A DNA stretch of 64,000 nucleotides, from NCBI RefSeq assembly GCF_043195105.1, contig NZ_JBAFWO010000014.1. The stretch is one strand, 5' to 3'. Within the stretch, counting starts at the first letter, position 1, and every line of letters starts with the position of its first letter. Positions 34,979 through 43,476 of the stretch are shown here, piece by piece. The notes beneath the pieces are model-generated. The model did no database searches, was not told the origin of the DNA, and worked only from the letters and a program-made list of their open reading frames with translations. This stretch comes from NCEH01 sp002257205 (lineage in GTDB: Bacteria; Pseudomonadota; Alphaproteobacteria; Rhizobiales; Xanthobacteraceae). Made by a program: the position numbers and the translations under genes.

Positions 34979-35982
34979 GACGGGTTGCCTTTGTGAACGC
35001 GATGATCGTCGGCCAGTCGGTCGCGCCAGCGTGTCGGGGTTGTCCGCTCCCAGCGGCGGAAGGCCCGAACAAATGAATTGGGCTCGGCGAAGCCAACCAG
35101 CATGGAAATGGCCACCGCATCGAGCTCGGTGGTGGCGAGCAGCCGGTTTGCTGTGGTCCGCCTGACGCCCGCGAGCTGCCCTTGAAAGCTGGTCCCGAGC
35201 TCATGGAGCCGGCGTTGAAGCGTGCGGTCGCTGAGATTGAGGCGCTTCGCCACCGCCGCGACACTCGGTCCGCATCCCTCGCTCAATTGCCGTGCGATGG
35301 CGACGCATACCTGTCCCACAAAAGCGGGAAAGCCCTCTCCTTCACGGATTCGCTGCTCCAGGCCCTCCAGCACATGCGCGAAGGCGCCGCCGTCCGCGGT
35401 GAGAAACGGAACGTCGAGCGCTGCGGGATCGAACACCATTGCGTCACTCGCGGCCCGGAAAACGATCGGGCAACCGAAGTGGCGACGCAGGAGCCCCTCG
35501 TCGGTCGCGCGCCGCGTTAGTTCGAGCCGGATCGGCCTGGCCTTCCCGCCGGTGCCCCGCCGGGCGAGCTGGTTCAGCGAGGCCATGGTCATATCGACCA
35601 GCAGGCGTGGCACCGGTCCGGTCGCCTGGAGCCAGCGATATCGGACGACGGCTTCGCCGCCTTTTACCTCGACCTCTACGAATTCGGGGCAGGTCAGGCT
35701 TTTGTACCGGGAGAGCGCAGCGAGCGCGTTGCGAAAGTCGGGCGCGTGCAAGGCGACGATCGACCCGACGCCGTAGCCACGCGCGATCCCTTCGTCACCA
35801 AAGCGAATGCCTGCGCGGGGGTCAGGAAACTCCTCCTCGGCCGCCGCCCAGATCTGGAAGAATTCGTCCGTCACCCACGCATTCGACATCGACACGCCCG
35901 CACGGGCGCACAGCCGCTCAATCGGCATGCCGAGCGTCGACAAGACGCCGGTCGGCAGCGAAAAGGTATGGGGGCTTCGCAT
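34975..35982 (-). CDS. AraC-family regulator with arabinose-binding-type N-domain
   Basis: The 335-residue protein has the long N-terminal domain found in OruR/GliR-type AraC proteins (FQIWAAAEEEFPDPRAGIRF, GYGVGSIVALHAPDFRNALA, ALSRYKSLTCPEF) and a C-terminal AraC pair: SVAAVAKRLNLSDRTLQRRL and ISMLVGFAEPNSFVRAFRRW followed by TTPTRWR. It overlaps the reductase gene and likely autoregulates the pair. The N-terminal peptide MPIERLCARAGV recurs as an isolated fragment at about 38460-38500. Confidence 0.88.
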   Translation of the reverse strand: MRSPHTFSLPTGVLSTLGMPIERLCARAGVSMSNAWVTDEFFQIWAAAEEEFPDPRAGIRFGDEGIARGYGVGSIVALHAPDFRNALAALSRYKSLTCPEFVEVEVKGGEAVVRYRWLQATGPVPRLLVDMTMASLNQLARRGTGGKARPIRLELTRRATDEGLLRRHFGCPIVFRAASDAMVFDPAALDVPFLTADGGAFAHVLEGLEQRIREGEGFPAFVGQVCVAIARQLSEGCGPSVAAVAKRLNLSDRTLQRRLHELGTSFQGQLAGVRRTTANRLLATTELDAVAISMLVGFAEPNSFVRAFRRWERTTPTRWRDRLADDHRVHKGNPS

Positions 35983-36077
35983 GGACGGAACATAGGCGTG
36001 CCGGGCAATCGCAACAAATCCGATCGCGCCAATCGGCGATGAATTCGCGGCGGCCGAAAGCCCGTTAGCGGCGCACC

Positions 36078-36998
36078 TTAGTCTATCGGCCGCATCGCGG
36101 CATCGTTGCCTCCACTATGTCGCCGCGCGAAGTCGACGAACGCCTTGAACGCGGCGGTCGGATTGCGCCGGCTCGGATAGTAGAGGCTCAAGGGCGACAG
36201 AGTGGGCGTCCAGTCTTCAAGCACGCGCACAAGGCGGCCTGCCTGGATGTCGTCCCGCACGTCGGACTCCATTGCCAGGGTGAGGCCGACGGAAGCGAGG
36301 GCGGCGGTGCGTGCGAGGCTCGCTTCGTCGAGGGTAATGGCGCCCTCCACGTCTATATGGACCGATTGTCCATCCTGCTCGAACGGCCAGCGGTAGATCG
36401 CGCCATCGGGAAGCCGGACGCGGAGACAGGAATGCCCGGCGAGATCCTGGGGGACCATGGGCGTCCCGTGCGCTTTCAGATAGCTCGGTGTACCCACCAC
36501 GACATTGCGCCGCGCGCCGCCCAATGGGAGTGCGATCATGTCGACTGGCACAAGAGCTGAGCTACGGACGCCGAGGTCGAAGCCACCCGCCACAATATCC
36601 ACGAGGCGACCCTCTGTGACGATGTCGACGTGAACCTGAGGGTGAATGCGGAGAAACGGCAGGACAAGCCACGAGAAGATCTCCCGCGCCGCTGTCGGAA
36701 AGGCGTTGATGCGCAGCGTGCCCGAAGGCGTGGCCCGTTGAGAGCGCGCAACCTCCATCGCCTCATGAATGTCCTGTACGGCAGGAGCGACTTGCGCGAC
36801 GAACCGTTGACCGGCCTCAGTTAAGGAAACGCTTCGCGTCGTCCGGTTGAAGAGCCGTACTCCGAGCGTGTGCTCCAGCTTTCCCACCGCATTGCTGAGC
36901 GCGGTCGTCGAGACCCCGAGCTCAAGCGCAGCCGTGCGGAACTTGCCCCGGCGGGCGACCATGAGAACTGCGTCCAATTCCGTCAGGCTGCTTTGCAC
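36078..36998 (-). CDS. LysR-family transcriptional regulator
   Basis: The protein has a LysR helix-turn-helix (FRTAALELGVSTTALSNAVG, KLEHTLGVRLFNRTTRSVSL) and an effector domain with SGTLRINAFPTAAREIFSWL, EGRLVDIVAGGFDLGVRSSA and a C-terminal LSLYYPSRRNPTAAFKAFVD. The longest frame begins at 37085, but the LysR homology starts at VQSSLTELDAVLMVARRGKF, so the GTG at 36998 is proposed, giving 306 residues and leaving a 130-base divergent promoter region. The family of this type controls an adjacent SDR or reductase, here the NTF2-SDR pair at 37129. Confidence 0.85.
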   Translation of the reverse strand: MQSSLTELDAVLMVARRGKFRTAALELGVSTTALSNAVGKLEHTLGVRLFNRTTRSVSLTEAGQRFVAQVAPAVQDIHEAMEVARSQRATPSGTLRINAFPTAAREIFSWLVLPFLRIHPQVHVDIVTEGRLVDIVAGGFDLGVRSSALVPVDMIALPLGGARRNVVVGTPSYLKAHGTPMVPQDLAGHSCLRVRLPDGAIYRWPFEQDGQSVHIDVEGAITLDEASLARTAALASVGLTLAMESDVRDDIQAGRLVRVLEDWTPTLSPLSLYYPSRRNPTAAFKAFVDFARRHSGGNDAAMRPID

Positions 36999-37018
36999 AA
37001 TTATCCCGACTTTCTTGA

Positions 37019-37030
37019 TGAGACATCTCA
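37019..37030. promoter_or_regulatory. Small dyad between LysR and NTF2-like genes
   Basis: TGAGA at 37019-37023 and TCTCA at 37026-37030 around CA lie in the divergent spacer. Near-repeats AATT(A/G)TCCCGA(C/T)T sit at about 36999 and 37031. A LysR binding region is inferred. Confidence 0.35.
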
Positions 37031-37128
37031 AATTGTCCCGATTATCGCGTGAGCTGTCCATCACTATGTTGACTGGCAACCGCATTTGCAGCCGCCGCGG
37101 CTGCGACCGCAGTAATCAGGAAAGAACA

Positions 37129-37458
37129 ATGGCGCTCGAACTTCCAACCCCAATCGCCGCATATGTGGCCGCAAACGCCCGCCTGGACGTTGACCGCATG
37201 CTGACACCCTTCGCAGCCGACGCCGTCCTCCGCGACAACGGCGCCGTTTTTCGGGGGCGCGCCGCAATCAGGTCGTTGCTTGAAGAGGCCGTGGTCGGGA
37301 CGAAGGCGATTTTCACGCCAGACACCGTGCGGCACGAGGACGGTCAGGTGGTCGTCGAGGGCCCCGCCCATGGCGACTTCAAGGGCAGGGCGATCCGCTT
37401 CACCTACCGCTTCACGCTCGAAAACGACGCGATCCAGGTTTTGGAGATCACGGCATGA
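37129..37458 (+). CDS. NTF2-like (SnoaL-type) protein
   Basis: The 109-residue cytoplasmic protein has the SnoaL-like order: IAAYVAANARLDVDRMLTPF, DAVLRDNGAVFRGRAAIRSL, then VVVEGPAHGDFKGRAIRFTY and a final strand NDAIQVLEITA. The start with AGGAAAGAAC upstream is clear. The stop overlaps the ATG of the SDR gene (37455), so the two are coupled. It may isomerise or bind the SDR substrate; no catalytic residue is certain. Confidence 0.85.
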   Translation: MALELPTPIAAYVAANARLDVDRMLTPFAADAVLRDNGAVFRGRAAIRSLLEEAVVGTKAIFTPDTVRHEDGQVVVEGPAHGDFKGRAIRFTYRFTLENDAIQVLEITA

Positions 37459-38243
37459 CCATCAAGGCTGATCCGACCGAGTTCGCGGGCAAGCGCGTGC
37501 TCATCAGCGGCGGCACCAAGGGTCTGGGCCGCGCCACCGTCGACCGCTTCCTGGCCGGCGGCGCCCGAGTAATCACCTCCGCCCGCGGAAACTTGGAGCC
37601 CATCGACGGCGTCGAGTTCGTCCAGGCGGACCTAACCACGGCCGAAGGCGGGGAAGCCCTGGCCAAGGCGGCGCTCGAGCGTCTGGGCGGCGTCGACATC
37701 CTGGCCCATGTGATCGGCGGCTCGACCACGCCCGGCGGCGGCTTTGTCGTCTTAACGGACGACCACTGGCTCTCCGAACTGAACCTGAACCTGCTGGCCA
37801 CGGTCCGTCTCGATCGCCTCCTGATTCCGCAGATGATCGAGCGGGGCGCCGGCGCGGTGGTGCACGTCACCTCCATCCAGTCGGTCCTGCCGCTTCCCGA
37901 GGCGACCACCGCCTACGCCGCCGCCAAGGCCGCGCTCAGAACCTACAGCAAGTCGATCTCCAAGGAGCTTGGACCGAAGGGCGTGCGGGTCAACGTCGTG
38001 TCGCCCGGATGGATCATGACCGAATCTTCCGTAGACCTTCTGAAGCGCATTCAGGCCGCCAATGGCAGCACGATCGAGGAGGCGCGGCAAGTCGTCCTCG
38101 ACAGCCTGGGCGGGATCTCGATCGGGCGTGCGGCCGAACCTTTTGAGGTCGCTGACCTCATCGCCTACCTGGCCTCTGATCGCGCTGCCTCGATCCACGG
38201 CGCCGAGTTTGTTATCGACGGCGGGACCGTTCCAACCGTCTGA
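37455..38243 (+). CDS. Short-chain dehydrogenase/reductase
   Basis: The 262-residue protein is a classical SDR: LISGGTKGLGRATVDRFLAG for the cofactor, HVIGGS in the NNAG position, Ser in VTSIQSVLP, and YAAAKAALRTYSKSISKEL with the catalytic Tyr and Lys. The closing HGAEFVIDGGTVPTV is standard. The NNAG motif is replaced by HVIGG, as in a known SDR subgroup. A 14-base hairpin follows 12 bases after the stop. Confidence 0.9.
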   Translation: MTIKADPTEFAGKRVLISGGTKGLGRATVDRFLAGGARVITSARGNLEPIDGVEFVQADLTTAEGGEALAKAALERLGGVDILAHVIGGSTTPGGGFVVLTDDHWLSELNLNLLATVRLDRLLIPQMIERGAGAVVHVTSIQSVLPLPEATTAYAAAKAALRTYSKSISKELGPKGVRVNVVSPGWIMTESSVDLLKRIQAANGSTIEEARQVVLDSLGGISIGRAAEPFEVADLIAYLASDRAASIHGAEFVIDGGTVPTV

Positions 38244-38254
38244 TCACAGGGACT

Positions 38255-38288
38255 TGTCCACGCTTGGCCGAATTGCCAAGCGTGGACA
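38255..38288. terminator. Strong hairpin after the SDR gene
   Basis: A perfect 14-base stem (TGTCCACGCTTGGC at 38255-38268 with GCCAAGCGTGGACA at 38275-38288) closes a 6-base loop, 11 bases after the SDR stop. No T run follows, so termination is likely factor-assisted; alternatively it is a protein site. A further GTCCACGC lies at about 38346. Confidence 0.5.
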
Positions 38289-38518
38289 GACGCCTGACGA
38301 TGCCCTGGCGCTCTCAACGTCTGCTCTCCCGGCAACGAGCGACTGTCCACGCCTCACCTTCTCGGTACCGTTCGCCGGCCGACCTGTAGAGCTGCCGCGC
38401 CATGAAGGTTCGGAGAGGTATTCGCGCCAGCAAAGCATCGAACGCTCGGTCGCCGCAACGCCCGCACGTGCGCACAGCCGTTCGATCGGCATGCGTTCGA
38501 CGCGTCTTGAACGGGCCC

Positions 38519-39328
38519 TTAAATCAACCCTTCTTGTTGGGCCTGATAGACCGAACGGACACTGCAATGAAAACCCAGGCTGCGGGCAAGGGAGCTATCC
38601 ACGTGCAGGTACCAAGGGTGTGAAAGCGGTTCGGCGCTCGATTCCATTTGTACACCGAGGAGGCCGGTGAGCTCATAAATCGAGGCCGGGGCATCGTCGG
38701 CGACATTCACCACGAGCCGATCGAACGCACCCTTCAGCGCCAATTGGACTGCCGTGGCGATGTCACGATGGTGCACCGTGCTCATGCGTTGCGCGGGATG
38801 CCAACTGCTGACGTGTTTGGGAAGAGATTCGAAATGTCCGTCGCCGTCGCCATAGACGAACGGGAACCGGATGATTGACCAGTTCAGGCCGCTTTCCCGC
38901 AATTCCTGCTCTGCGGCCAGCTTGCTCGCGGGATAGGCGTGATGGGGATTGACCGGATCATCTTCTCGGCCAGGGTGCGGATTGTCGTTGTTATAGACAT
39001 GACTGGTGCTCGACAGGATGAACCGCGCATCGGGAGCATGCGCCCGCGCGGCGGCGATCAGGTTGCGCGTTCCATCGCGGTTGCTCTTCCAGATGAGATC
39101 GCTGTCCTGCGTGCGAAATACTGCGGCCAGATGCACAATGGCGGAAACCCCGCGTACGGAAGTTGAGAGGGTCGCAGGGTCGAGTATGTCGCCCATGGCG
39201 GCCTCAACGCCGTCAGGGCATGCTTTGCCCGCCCGCAGCAAAACACGGCAAGGAAAACCCGCTTCGACCAGCCGCGGAAGAAGGCGCTCGCCAACAAGCC
39301 CGGTGGCCCCCGTAATGAGTATGGTCAT
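38519..39328 (-). CDS. NAD-dependent epimerase/dehydratase family protein
   Basis: The 269-residue protein begins MTILITGATGLVGERLLPRL and has MGDILDPATL, HLAAVFRTQD, STSHVYNN and the YPASK catalytic motif near residue 140, then IRFPFVYGDGDGHF. This is the extended-SDR layout with NAD(P). The frame is open further upstream to 39478, but that part is only the antisense of marR, so the ATG at 39328 is used. It starts four bases after the marR stop and is therefore the target gene of that regulator. Substrate unknown. Confidence 0.9.
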   Translation of the reverse strand: MTILITGATGLVGERLLPRLVEAGFPCRVLLRAGKACPDGVEAAMGDILDPATLSTSVRGVSAIVHLAAVFRTQDSDLIWKSNRDGTRNLIAAARAHAPDARFILSSTSHVYNNDNPHPGREDDPVNPHHAYPASKLAAEQELRESGLNWSIIRFPFVYGDGDGHFESLPKHVSSWHPAQRMSTVHHRDIATAVQLALKGAFDRLVVNVADDAPASIYELTGLLGVQMESSAEPLSHPWYLHVDSSLARSLGFHCSVRSVYQAQQEGLI

Positions 39329-39332
39329 CTGC

Positions 39333-39782
39333 TCAATCCTTTCGCAAAAGGTTCTGCAGTCGTTCCGTCGCCGATTGCAGGACGCGGATTGTCGTGGCCA
39401 ACTCGGCTGCATCGATGCTGCCGAAGGCAGCTTCATGAATGAAAGAAAGATCGGGAAGTTCGCGCCACAGCGCCTCACCTGCAGCGGTCAACGTCAGCAG
39501 ACGCTGACGTTGATCTTCTCCGCTTGAGGACTGCTCAACCAAGTCTTTGCGAACGAGAGTCGAGATGATGCCGCTCAAGGTCGCCCGTTCAAGTTCGAGT
39601 GCGCGACCAAGGTCACGCTGAACCGATGGGCCGTTGTTGGCGAGATGGCAGAGGATGAACCATTGCGTGGAACCCAGGTCGTAGGGTCGCAAGGTCGCAT
39701 CCATAAGGGCGCGGCCCGCGAAGTAACACCTCTTCGTCCACGCTGCCGCTGAGACGAGCTCCGGATCCTTCCGACTGCTCAC
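39333..39782 (-). CDS. MarR-family transcriptional regulator
   Basis: The protein has the MarR winged helix: YDLGSTQWFILCHLANNGPS, VQRDLGRALELERATLSGII, STLVRKDLVEQSSSGEDQRQ (three consecutive blocks) and LLTLTAAGEALW. The frame is open to a TTG at 39836, but the GTG at 39782 has AGAGGT six bases upstream and gives a normal 149-residue product. The preferred start leaves the 41-base operator palindrome at 39797-39837 directly upstream. The epimerase gene follows within five bases, so the two form an autoregulated operon. Confidence 0.88.
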   Translation of the reverse strand: MSSRKDPELVSAAAWTKRCYFAGRALMDATLRPYDLGSTQWFILCHLANNGPSVQRDLGRALELERATLSGIISTLVRKDLVEQSSSGEDQRQRLLTLTAAGEALWRELPDLSFIHEAAFGSIDAAELATTIRVLQSATERLQNLLRKD

Positions 39783-39796
39783 AAAAAGACCTCTAC

Positions 39797-39837
39797 TTTG
39801 TTCGTTACCATACAATAATGGTATGGTAACGAACAAA
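39797..39837. promoter_or_regulatory. Perfect 17-base-arm palindrome, marR operator
   Basis: TTTGTTCGTTACCATAC at 39797-39813 is the exact reverse complement of 39821-39837, with AATAATG between. The arm CGTTACCATAC is typical of MarR/TetR-type sites. It lies 15-55 bases upstream of the marR GTG, where repression would occlude the promoter. Confidence 0.85.
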
Positions 39838-39939
39838 TGTCAAGAAGCGAAGACCTCCGAACTGGGTCGCGGCGTTCAAAAGATGCCCGGCAAGCCTCCT
39901 CCCGCCTGCCTGGGAGATGGTGCGTCCGCCTTCGCGGCG

Positions 39940-40839
39940 TCATCGGGTCCTGTCCAGCTGCTTCAACAGGTCGACAAAGGCCCGCAGCGGCGACGGCACG
40001 TGTCGGCTACGCGGGTAATAGAGCGCCAGACCCGGTGTCGGCGGGCACCAGTCATCGAGAACGGTCACAAGCTGACCCGATTTCAGAAATGGCTTGGCGA
40101 AAGGCTCGGGGACATAGGCGATGCCGCGCCCGGCTGTCGCTGCCTGCACGATGAGATCATTGTCGTCGAGGGTGAGATTGCCGGGCACGTCCACCGCGAT
40201 CTCGGAACCGTGTTTGGCAAACTCCCAGCGATAGCGCTTCGCGCTGGGCAAACGTTGACGGATACAGCGATGCACATGGAGGTCGTCGGGCGTCTTCGGG
40301 CGCGCGCTGCCCTCCAGATAGGACGGCGAGGCCACGGCTATGAAACGCACGTCGTCCCCGAACTTCACTGCAACCATGTCTCGCGGAACGGCCTCCAGCA
40401 GGCGCACGCCGGCATCGAAACCCTGCTCCACGATATCGACGAGCCGTCCCTCCGATACCAGATCGATCTCGACATCGGGATAGAGATCGAGAAATCGCGG
40501 CACGAGGTCTGTGAGCAGGATGCGGGCGCCGCCCTTGTTCGCGTTGATCCGCAGCGTGCCGCTGGGGGTCCCGCGTTCTTCCGATAGGGTGTCGAGCGCC
40601 TGGTCAAGATCCTGAAGAACCGGGTCGAGGCGCGCGAGCAGTCGCGCGCCGGCATCGGTCAGCGACACGCTGCGCGTCGTTCGGTTGAACAGCCGAACGC
40701 CCAGCTTTCCCTCCAGGCCGATTATCGCGTGGCTGAGTGCGGAGCGCGAAACGCCCATGACATCGGCGGCCCGGCGGAAACTCCGATGATTGGCCACCGC
40801 TGCGAAAGCGGCCAGATCGTTCAGGCTCGGACGGGTCAT
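39940..40839 (-). CDS. LysR-family transcriptional regulator
   Basis: The 299-residue protein starts MTRPSLNDLAAFAAVANHRS, has the recognition block AADVMGVSRSALSHAIIGLE and LFNRTTRSVSLTDAGARLL, and an effector domain with SGTLRINANKGGARILLTDL, EGRLVDIVEQGFDAGVRLLE and the ending LALYYPRSRHVPSPLRAFVD. It is in the same subgroup as the LysR genes at 36078 and 42375, which share the RTTRSVSLT and GTLRIN blocks. It diverges from the SDR at 40935, its likely target. Confidence 0.92.
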   Translation of the reverse strand: MTRPSLNDLAAFAAVANHRSFRRAADVMGVSRSALSHAIIGLEGKLGVRLFNRTTRSVSLTDAGARLLARLDPVLQDLDQALDTLSEERGTPSGTLRINANKGGARILLTDLVPRFLDLYPDVEIDLVSEGRLVDIVEQGFDAGVRLLEAVPRDMVAVKFGDDVRFIAVASPSYLEGSARPKTPDDLHVHRCIRQRLPSAKRYRWEFAKHGSEIAVDVPGNLTLDDNDLIVQAATAGRGIAYVPEPFAKPFLKSGQLVTVLDDWCPPTPGLALYYPRSRHVPSPLRAFVDLLKQLDRTR

Positions 40840-40867
40840 TCGTGATCACTCTTCACCACTTCATCCC

Positions 40868-40894
40868 ATATTGACGATCTTATATCACCAATAT
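40868..40894. promoter_or_regulatory. Candidate LysR operator
   Basis: ATATTG at 40868-40873 and CAATAT at 40889-40894 are exact reverse complements 15 bases apart, within the 95-base divergent spacer between the LysR gene and the SDR gene. Confidence 0.5.
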
Positions 40895-40934
40895 CCGCCC
40901 TCTACATCCCAGGAGTGACAGATGGAGAGTTGAT

Positions 40935-41768
40935 ATGCCCAAGACATGGTTCATTACCGGCGCCACTTCGGGCCTCGGCCTTGAGATGGCGCAACAACTG
41001 CTCGCCAGGGGGCACAGGGTGGTCGCAACCGCCCGCCGCCCCGAAGCCCTGGAGCAGCTCAGGCCGGATCACCCGGACCGATTGGATGTTGTCCAGCTCG
41101 ATCTGGCAGAAACGGACAGCATCACCTCCGCGGTCGAGAGCGCTTTTCAGCGATACGTACGGATAGACGTGATCGTCAGCAACGCGGGCTATGGCCTGTT
41201 CGGGGCCGCAGAAGAGGTCTCGAAGGCGCAGATCGACCGGCAGATCACCACCAACCTCGCAGGATCCATCCACCTGATCCGTGCCGCGCTGCCCTTTCTT
41301 CGAAGGCAACGCGGCGGACGGATCGTCCAGGTTTCTTCCGAGGGCGGGCAGATCGCTTATCCGGGCTTCAGCCTCTATCACGCGACCAAATGGGGCATCG
41401 AGGGCTTCGTCGAATCCGTCGCACAGGAAGTGGCTCCCTTCGGTATCGACTTCATCATCGCCGAACCGGGGCCGACGGGCACGAACTTCGGTGCCAACCT
41501 CGACCGTGCAGAGCCTTTGGCTGCCTATGAGGAAACCCCTGCCGGCGCCGTTCGCCGCGCGATCAGTGACGGAAGTTTCGCGATCAAGGGCGACGCGGCG
41601 CGGACCGTGGCCGCAATGATCGCGGCTGCCGAGAGCGACGCGCCGCCATTGCGGCTGGCGCTGGGCAGCACAGCCTATGCCTCGATTTCACAGGCGCTTT
41701 CCGCGCGCCTGAAAGCCCTTGAGGCGCAGCGGGGAGTGGCCGATTCCGCCGACCGGCAGGATCCGTGA
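40935..41768 (+). CDS. Short-chain dehydrogenase/reductase
   Basis: The 277-residue protein is a classical SDR: WFITGATSGLGLEMAQQLLA, ATARRPEAL, LDLAETDSI, SNAGYGLFGAAEEVSKAQI, Ser in VQVSSEGGQIAYPG and YHATKWGIEGFVESVAQEVA with the catalytic Tyr and Lys. The C-terminal region, with EPGPTGTNFG, is of the oxidoreductase group often controlled by a divergent LysR. It is followed after 45 bases by the lipocalin-like gene. Confidence 0.92.
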   Translation: MPKTWFITGATSGLGLEMAQQLLARGHRVVATARRPEALEQLRPDHPDRLDVVQLDLAETDSITSAVESAFQRYVRIDVIVSNAGYGLFGAAEEVSKAQIDRQITTNLAGSIHLIRAALPFLRRQRGGRIVQVSSEGGQIAYPGFSLYHATKWGIEGFVESVAQEVAPFGIDFIIAEPGPTGTNFGANLDRAEPLAAYEETPAGAVRRAISDGSFAIKGDAARTVAAMIAAAESDAPPLRLALGSTAYASISQALSARLKALEAQRGVADSADRQDP

Positions 41769-41813
41769 ACCGCATCAGCGTCCTGAAAACACGGACATAA
41801 AGAGAGGACAAAC

Positions 41814-42311
41814 ATGTCCATTCGACCAACGCTATTGGCGATCGTTCTCAGCATCGCGTCTTCGTCTGCATTTGCGCAGACCGCCGCCGACAATCAGGTA
41901 TTGGGCACCTGGAAACTGGTGTCGGCGACCATTGATCCAGGTGGGCAAGATATCCCGGCCTATGGTCAGAACCCCAATGGCCTGCTCGTCTTCACGCAGG
42001 ACATGCACTTTTCGGCAGTGATCACCGATGCCGATACCCCGCGCTTTGCCTCGGATGCCCGTGGCAAAGGGACGGACGAGGAAAACCGCATGGCCGTGTC
42101 ACGCAACATCGGGTTCTTCGGCACCTATACCGTCGATGAGAGGGGTGAATTCAGCGGCAACCGTGTGGAAGGGGCGACATTCCCGAACTGGGTTGGCAGC
42201 GTCCGGACCCGTGATGACCTCACGCTGGTCGTCGCCGGAGACCGCATGACCGAACATTTTCGGCGTCCGGAAGGGACCGAAATCAGGATCGAATGGCAGC
42301 GCGTCAAATGA
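41814..42311 (+). CDS. Exported lipocalin-like protein
   Basis: The 165-residue protein has a signal peptide (MSIRPTLLAIVLSIASSSAF, cut after AFA) and a lipocalin-like domain: VLGTWKLVSATIDPGGQDIP, YGQNPNGLLVFTQDMHFSAV, FFGTYTVDERGEF and DRMTEHFRRPEGTEIRIEWQ. Such periplasmic beta proteins probably bind small hydrophobic ligands. It is in line with the SDR gene and could be on the same transcript. Confidence 0.88.
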   Translation: MSIRPTLLAIVLSIASSSAFAQTAADNQVLGTWKLVSATIDPGGQDIPAYGQNPNGLLVFTQDMHFSAVITDADTPRFASDARGKGTDEENRMAVSRNIGFFGTYTVDERGEFSGNRVEGATFPNWVGSVRTRDDLTLVVAGDRMTEHFRRPEGTEIRIEWQRVK

Positions 42312-42374
42312 GGCGCTACGCATGATGCTTGACCCAACATCGCTTGGTGGTCACCGACCGCCGTTGCGAACGTC

Positions 42375-43307
42375 TCAGCCGACCGGCGCGATGGGGTGCC
42401 GTTGCGTTCGGGCCTGCCAGTCGTAGCTCCGAACGTAATCGAGAAATGCTCTCATGGTAGCGCTGGGGAGGCGACGGCTCGGATAGTACAGAAACCAGTG
42501 CGGCAATGTCGGGCTGCAATCGGAGAGTAGTTCAACAAGCTCGCCATTCAGGATATGCGGTTTGGCATAGTCATCGAAAACATGGGCTATTCCTCTGCCG
42601 GCCAGCGCCGCCTGCAGCTCGTTGTGCGCCGAGCTGACCATCAGGCGGCCCCTGGGAGTGACCTCTATCTCTTCGCTTCCGTCGGCAAACCGCCAGGTGG
42701 CCAAGGTACCCCCAGGATATCTGCGCTTGATGCAGTCATGGCTGACGAGATCGTGCGGAACCTGCGGCTGACCATGCTTTTTGATGTAGTCCGGTGAAGC
42801 GACGATCGCATAGCGAAGTGCCGGTCCGAGCGGGAGCGCGATCATATCCTGCGCCAGTTGCTTGCCGAATCTCACGCCGGCATCGAAGCTCTTTTCGACG
42901 ATGTCGATAACCGCCGCATCGCTGATGATTTCAATGCTCACCTCGCGATAGGCATCCATGAAGTCGAATGCCAGCGGGCAAAGATAATGATCGACGGCCG
43001 GCGCCGGGGCGTTGATCCGAAGCGTTCCGGACGGAGTGACCCTCAGCTCGTCGACTTCGGCCACCGCAAGCCGGATATCACTCAACGCTGGGGCCAAACG
43101 TTCGAGGAGGCGCTGTCCTGCTTCCGTGGGGGACACGCTCCTCGTCGTACGATTGAGCAGTCGGATCCCGAGCGCCTCTTCCAGGGCGTTCATCGTCTGG
43201 CTTAAGGCCGACGACGACACGCCGCGCTCAAGCGCCGCCGCGCGGAAACCGCCACACCGGACGATCGAGACGAAGACATCGAAGCTGTCGAGCCGAACAG
43301 GGTTCAT
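42375..43307 (-). CDS. LysR-family transcriptional regulator
   Basis: The 310-residue protein begins MNPVRLDSFDVFVSIVRCGG, has the helix-turn-helix AAALERGVSSSALSQTMNAL, RTTRSVSPTEAGQRLLERLA and effector-domain blocks SGTLRINAPAPAVDHYLCPL, DIVEKSFDAGVRFGKQLAQD and HWFLYYPSRRLPSATMRAFL. It diverges from the Tat-exported metallo-hydrolase gene at 43477 and is the natural candidate to control the 43477-46216 cluster. A nested dyad lies in between. Confidence 0.92.
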   Translation of the reverse strand: MNPVRLDSFDVFVSIVRCGGFRAAALERGVSSSALSQTMNALEEALGIRLLNRTTRSVSPTEAGQRLLERLAPALSDIRLAVAEVDELRVTPSGTLRINAPAPAVDHYLCPLAFDFMDAYREVSIEIISDAAVIDIVEKSFDAGVRFGKQLAQDMIALPLGPALRYAIVASPDYIKKHGQPQVPHDLVSHDCIKRRYPGGTLATWRFADGSEEIEVTPRGRLMVSSAHNELQAALAGRGIAHVFDDYAKPHILNGELVELLSDCSPTLPHWFLYYPSRRLPSATMRAFLDYVRSYDWQARTQRHPIAPVG

Positions 43308-43313
43308 TGGGAA

Positions 43314-43363
43314 GCTATTCTAATCATGCCGATCGCAATTGCGCATCTTATCGGCTGAATAGC
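43314..43363. promoter_or_regulatory. Nested dyad operator upstream of the Tat cluster
   Basis: A perfect palindrome CGCAATTGCG (43334-43343) shares its centre with outer arms GCTATTC (43314-43320) and GAATAGC (43357-43363). A second overlapping dyad is GCCGAT (43328) and ATCGGC (43350). It lies between the LysR start and the first Tat gene. Confidence 0.6.
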
Positions 43364-43476
43364 CCCATGTCATGGTTCCGCAAGGTATCTGCCGCGCACG
43401 GCTTGCTTTCTCTCACCAGCCCCCTCGGCCCCGACGCCGGAACGAAGAGCGCGTGCACGAACGAAAGGGAAAACCG

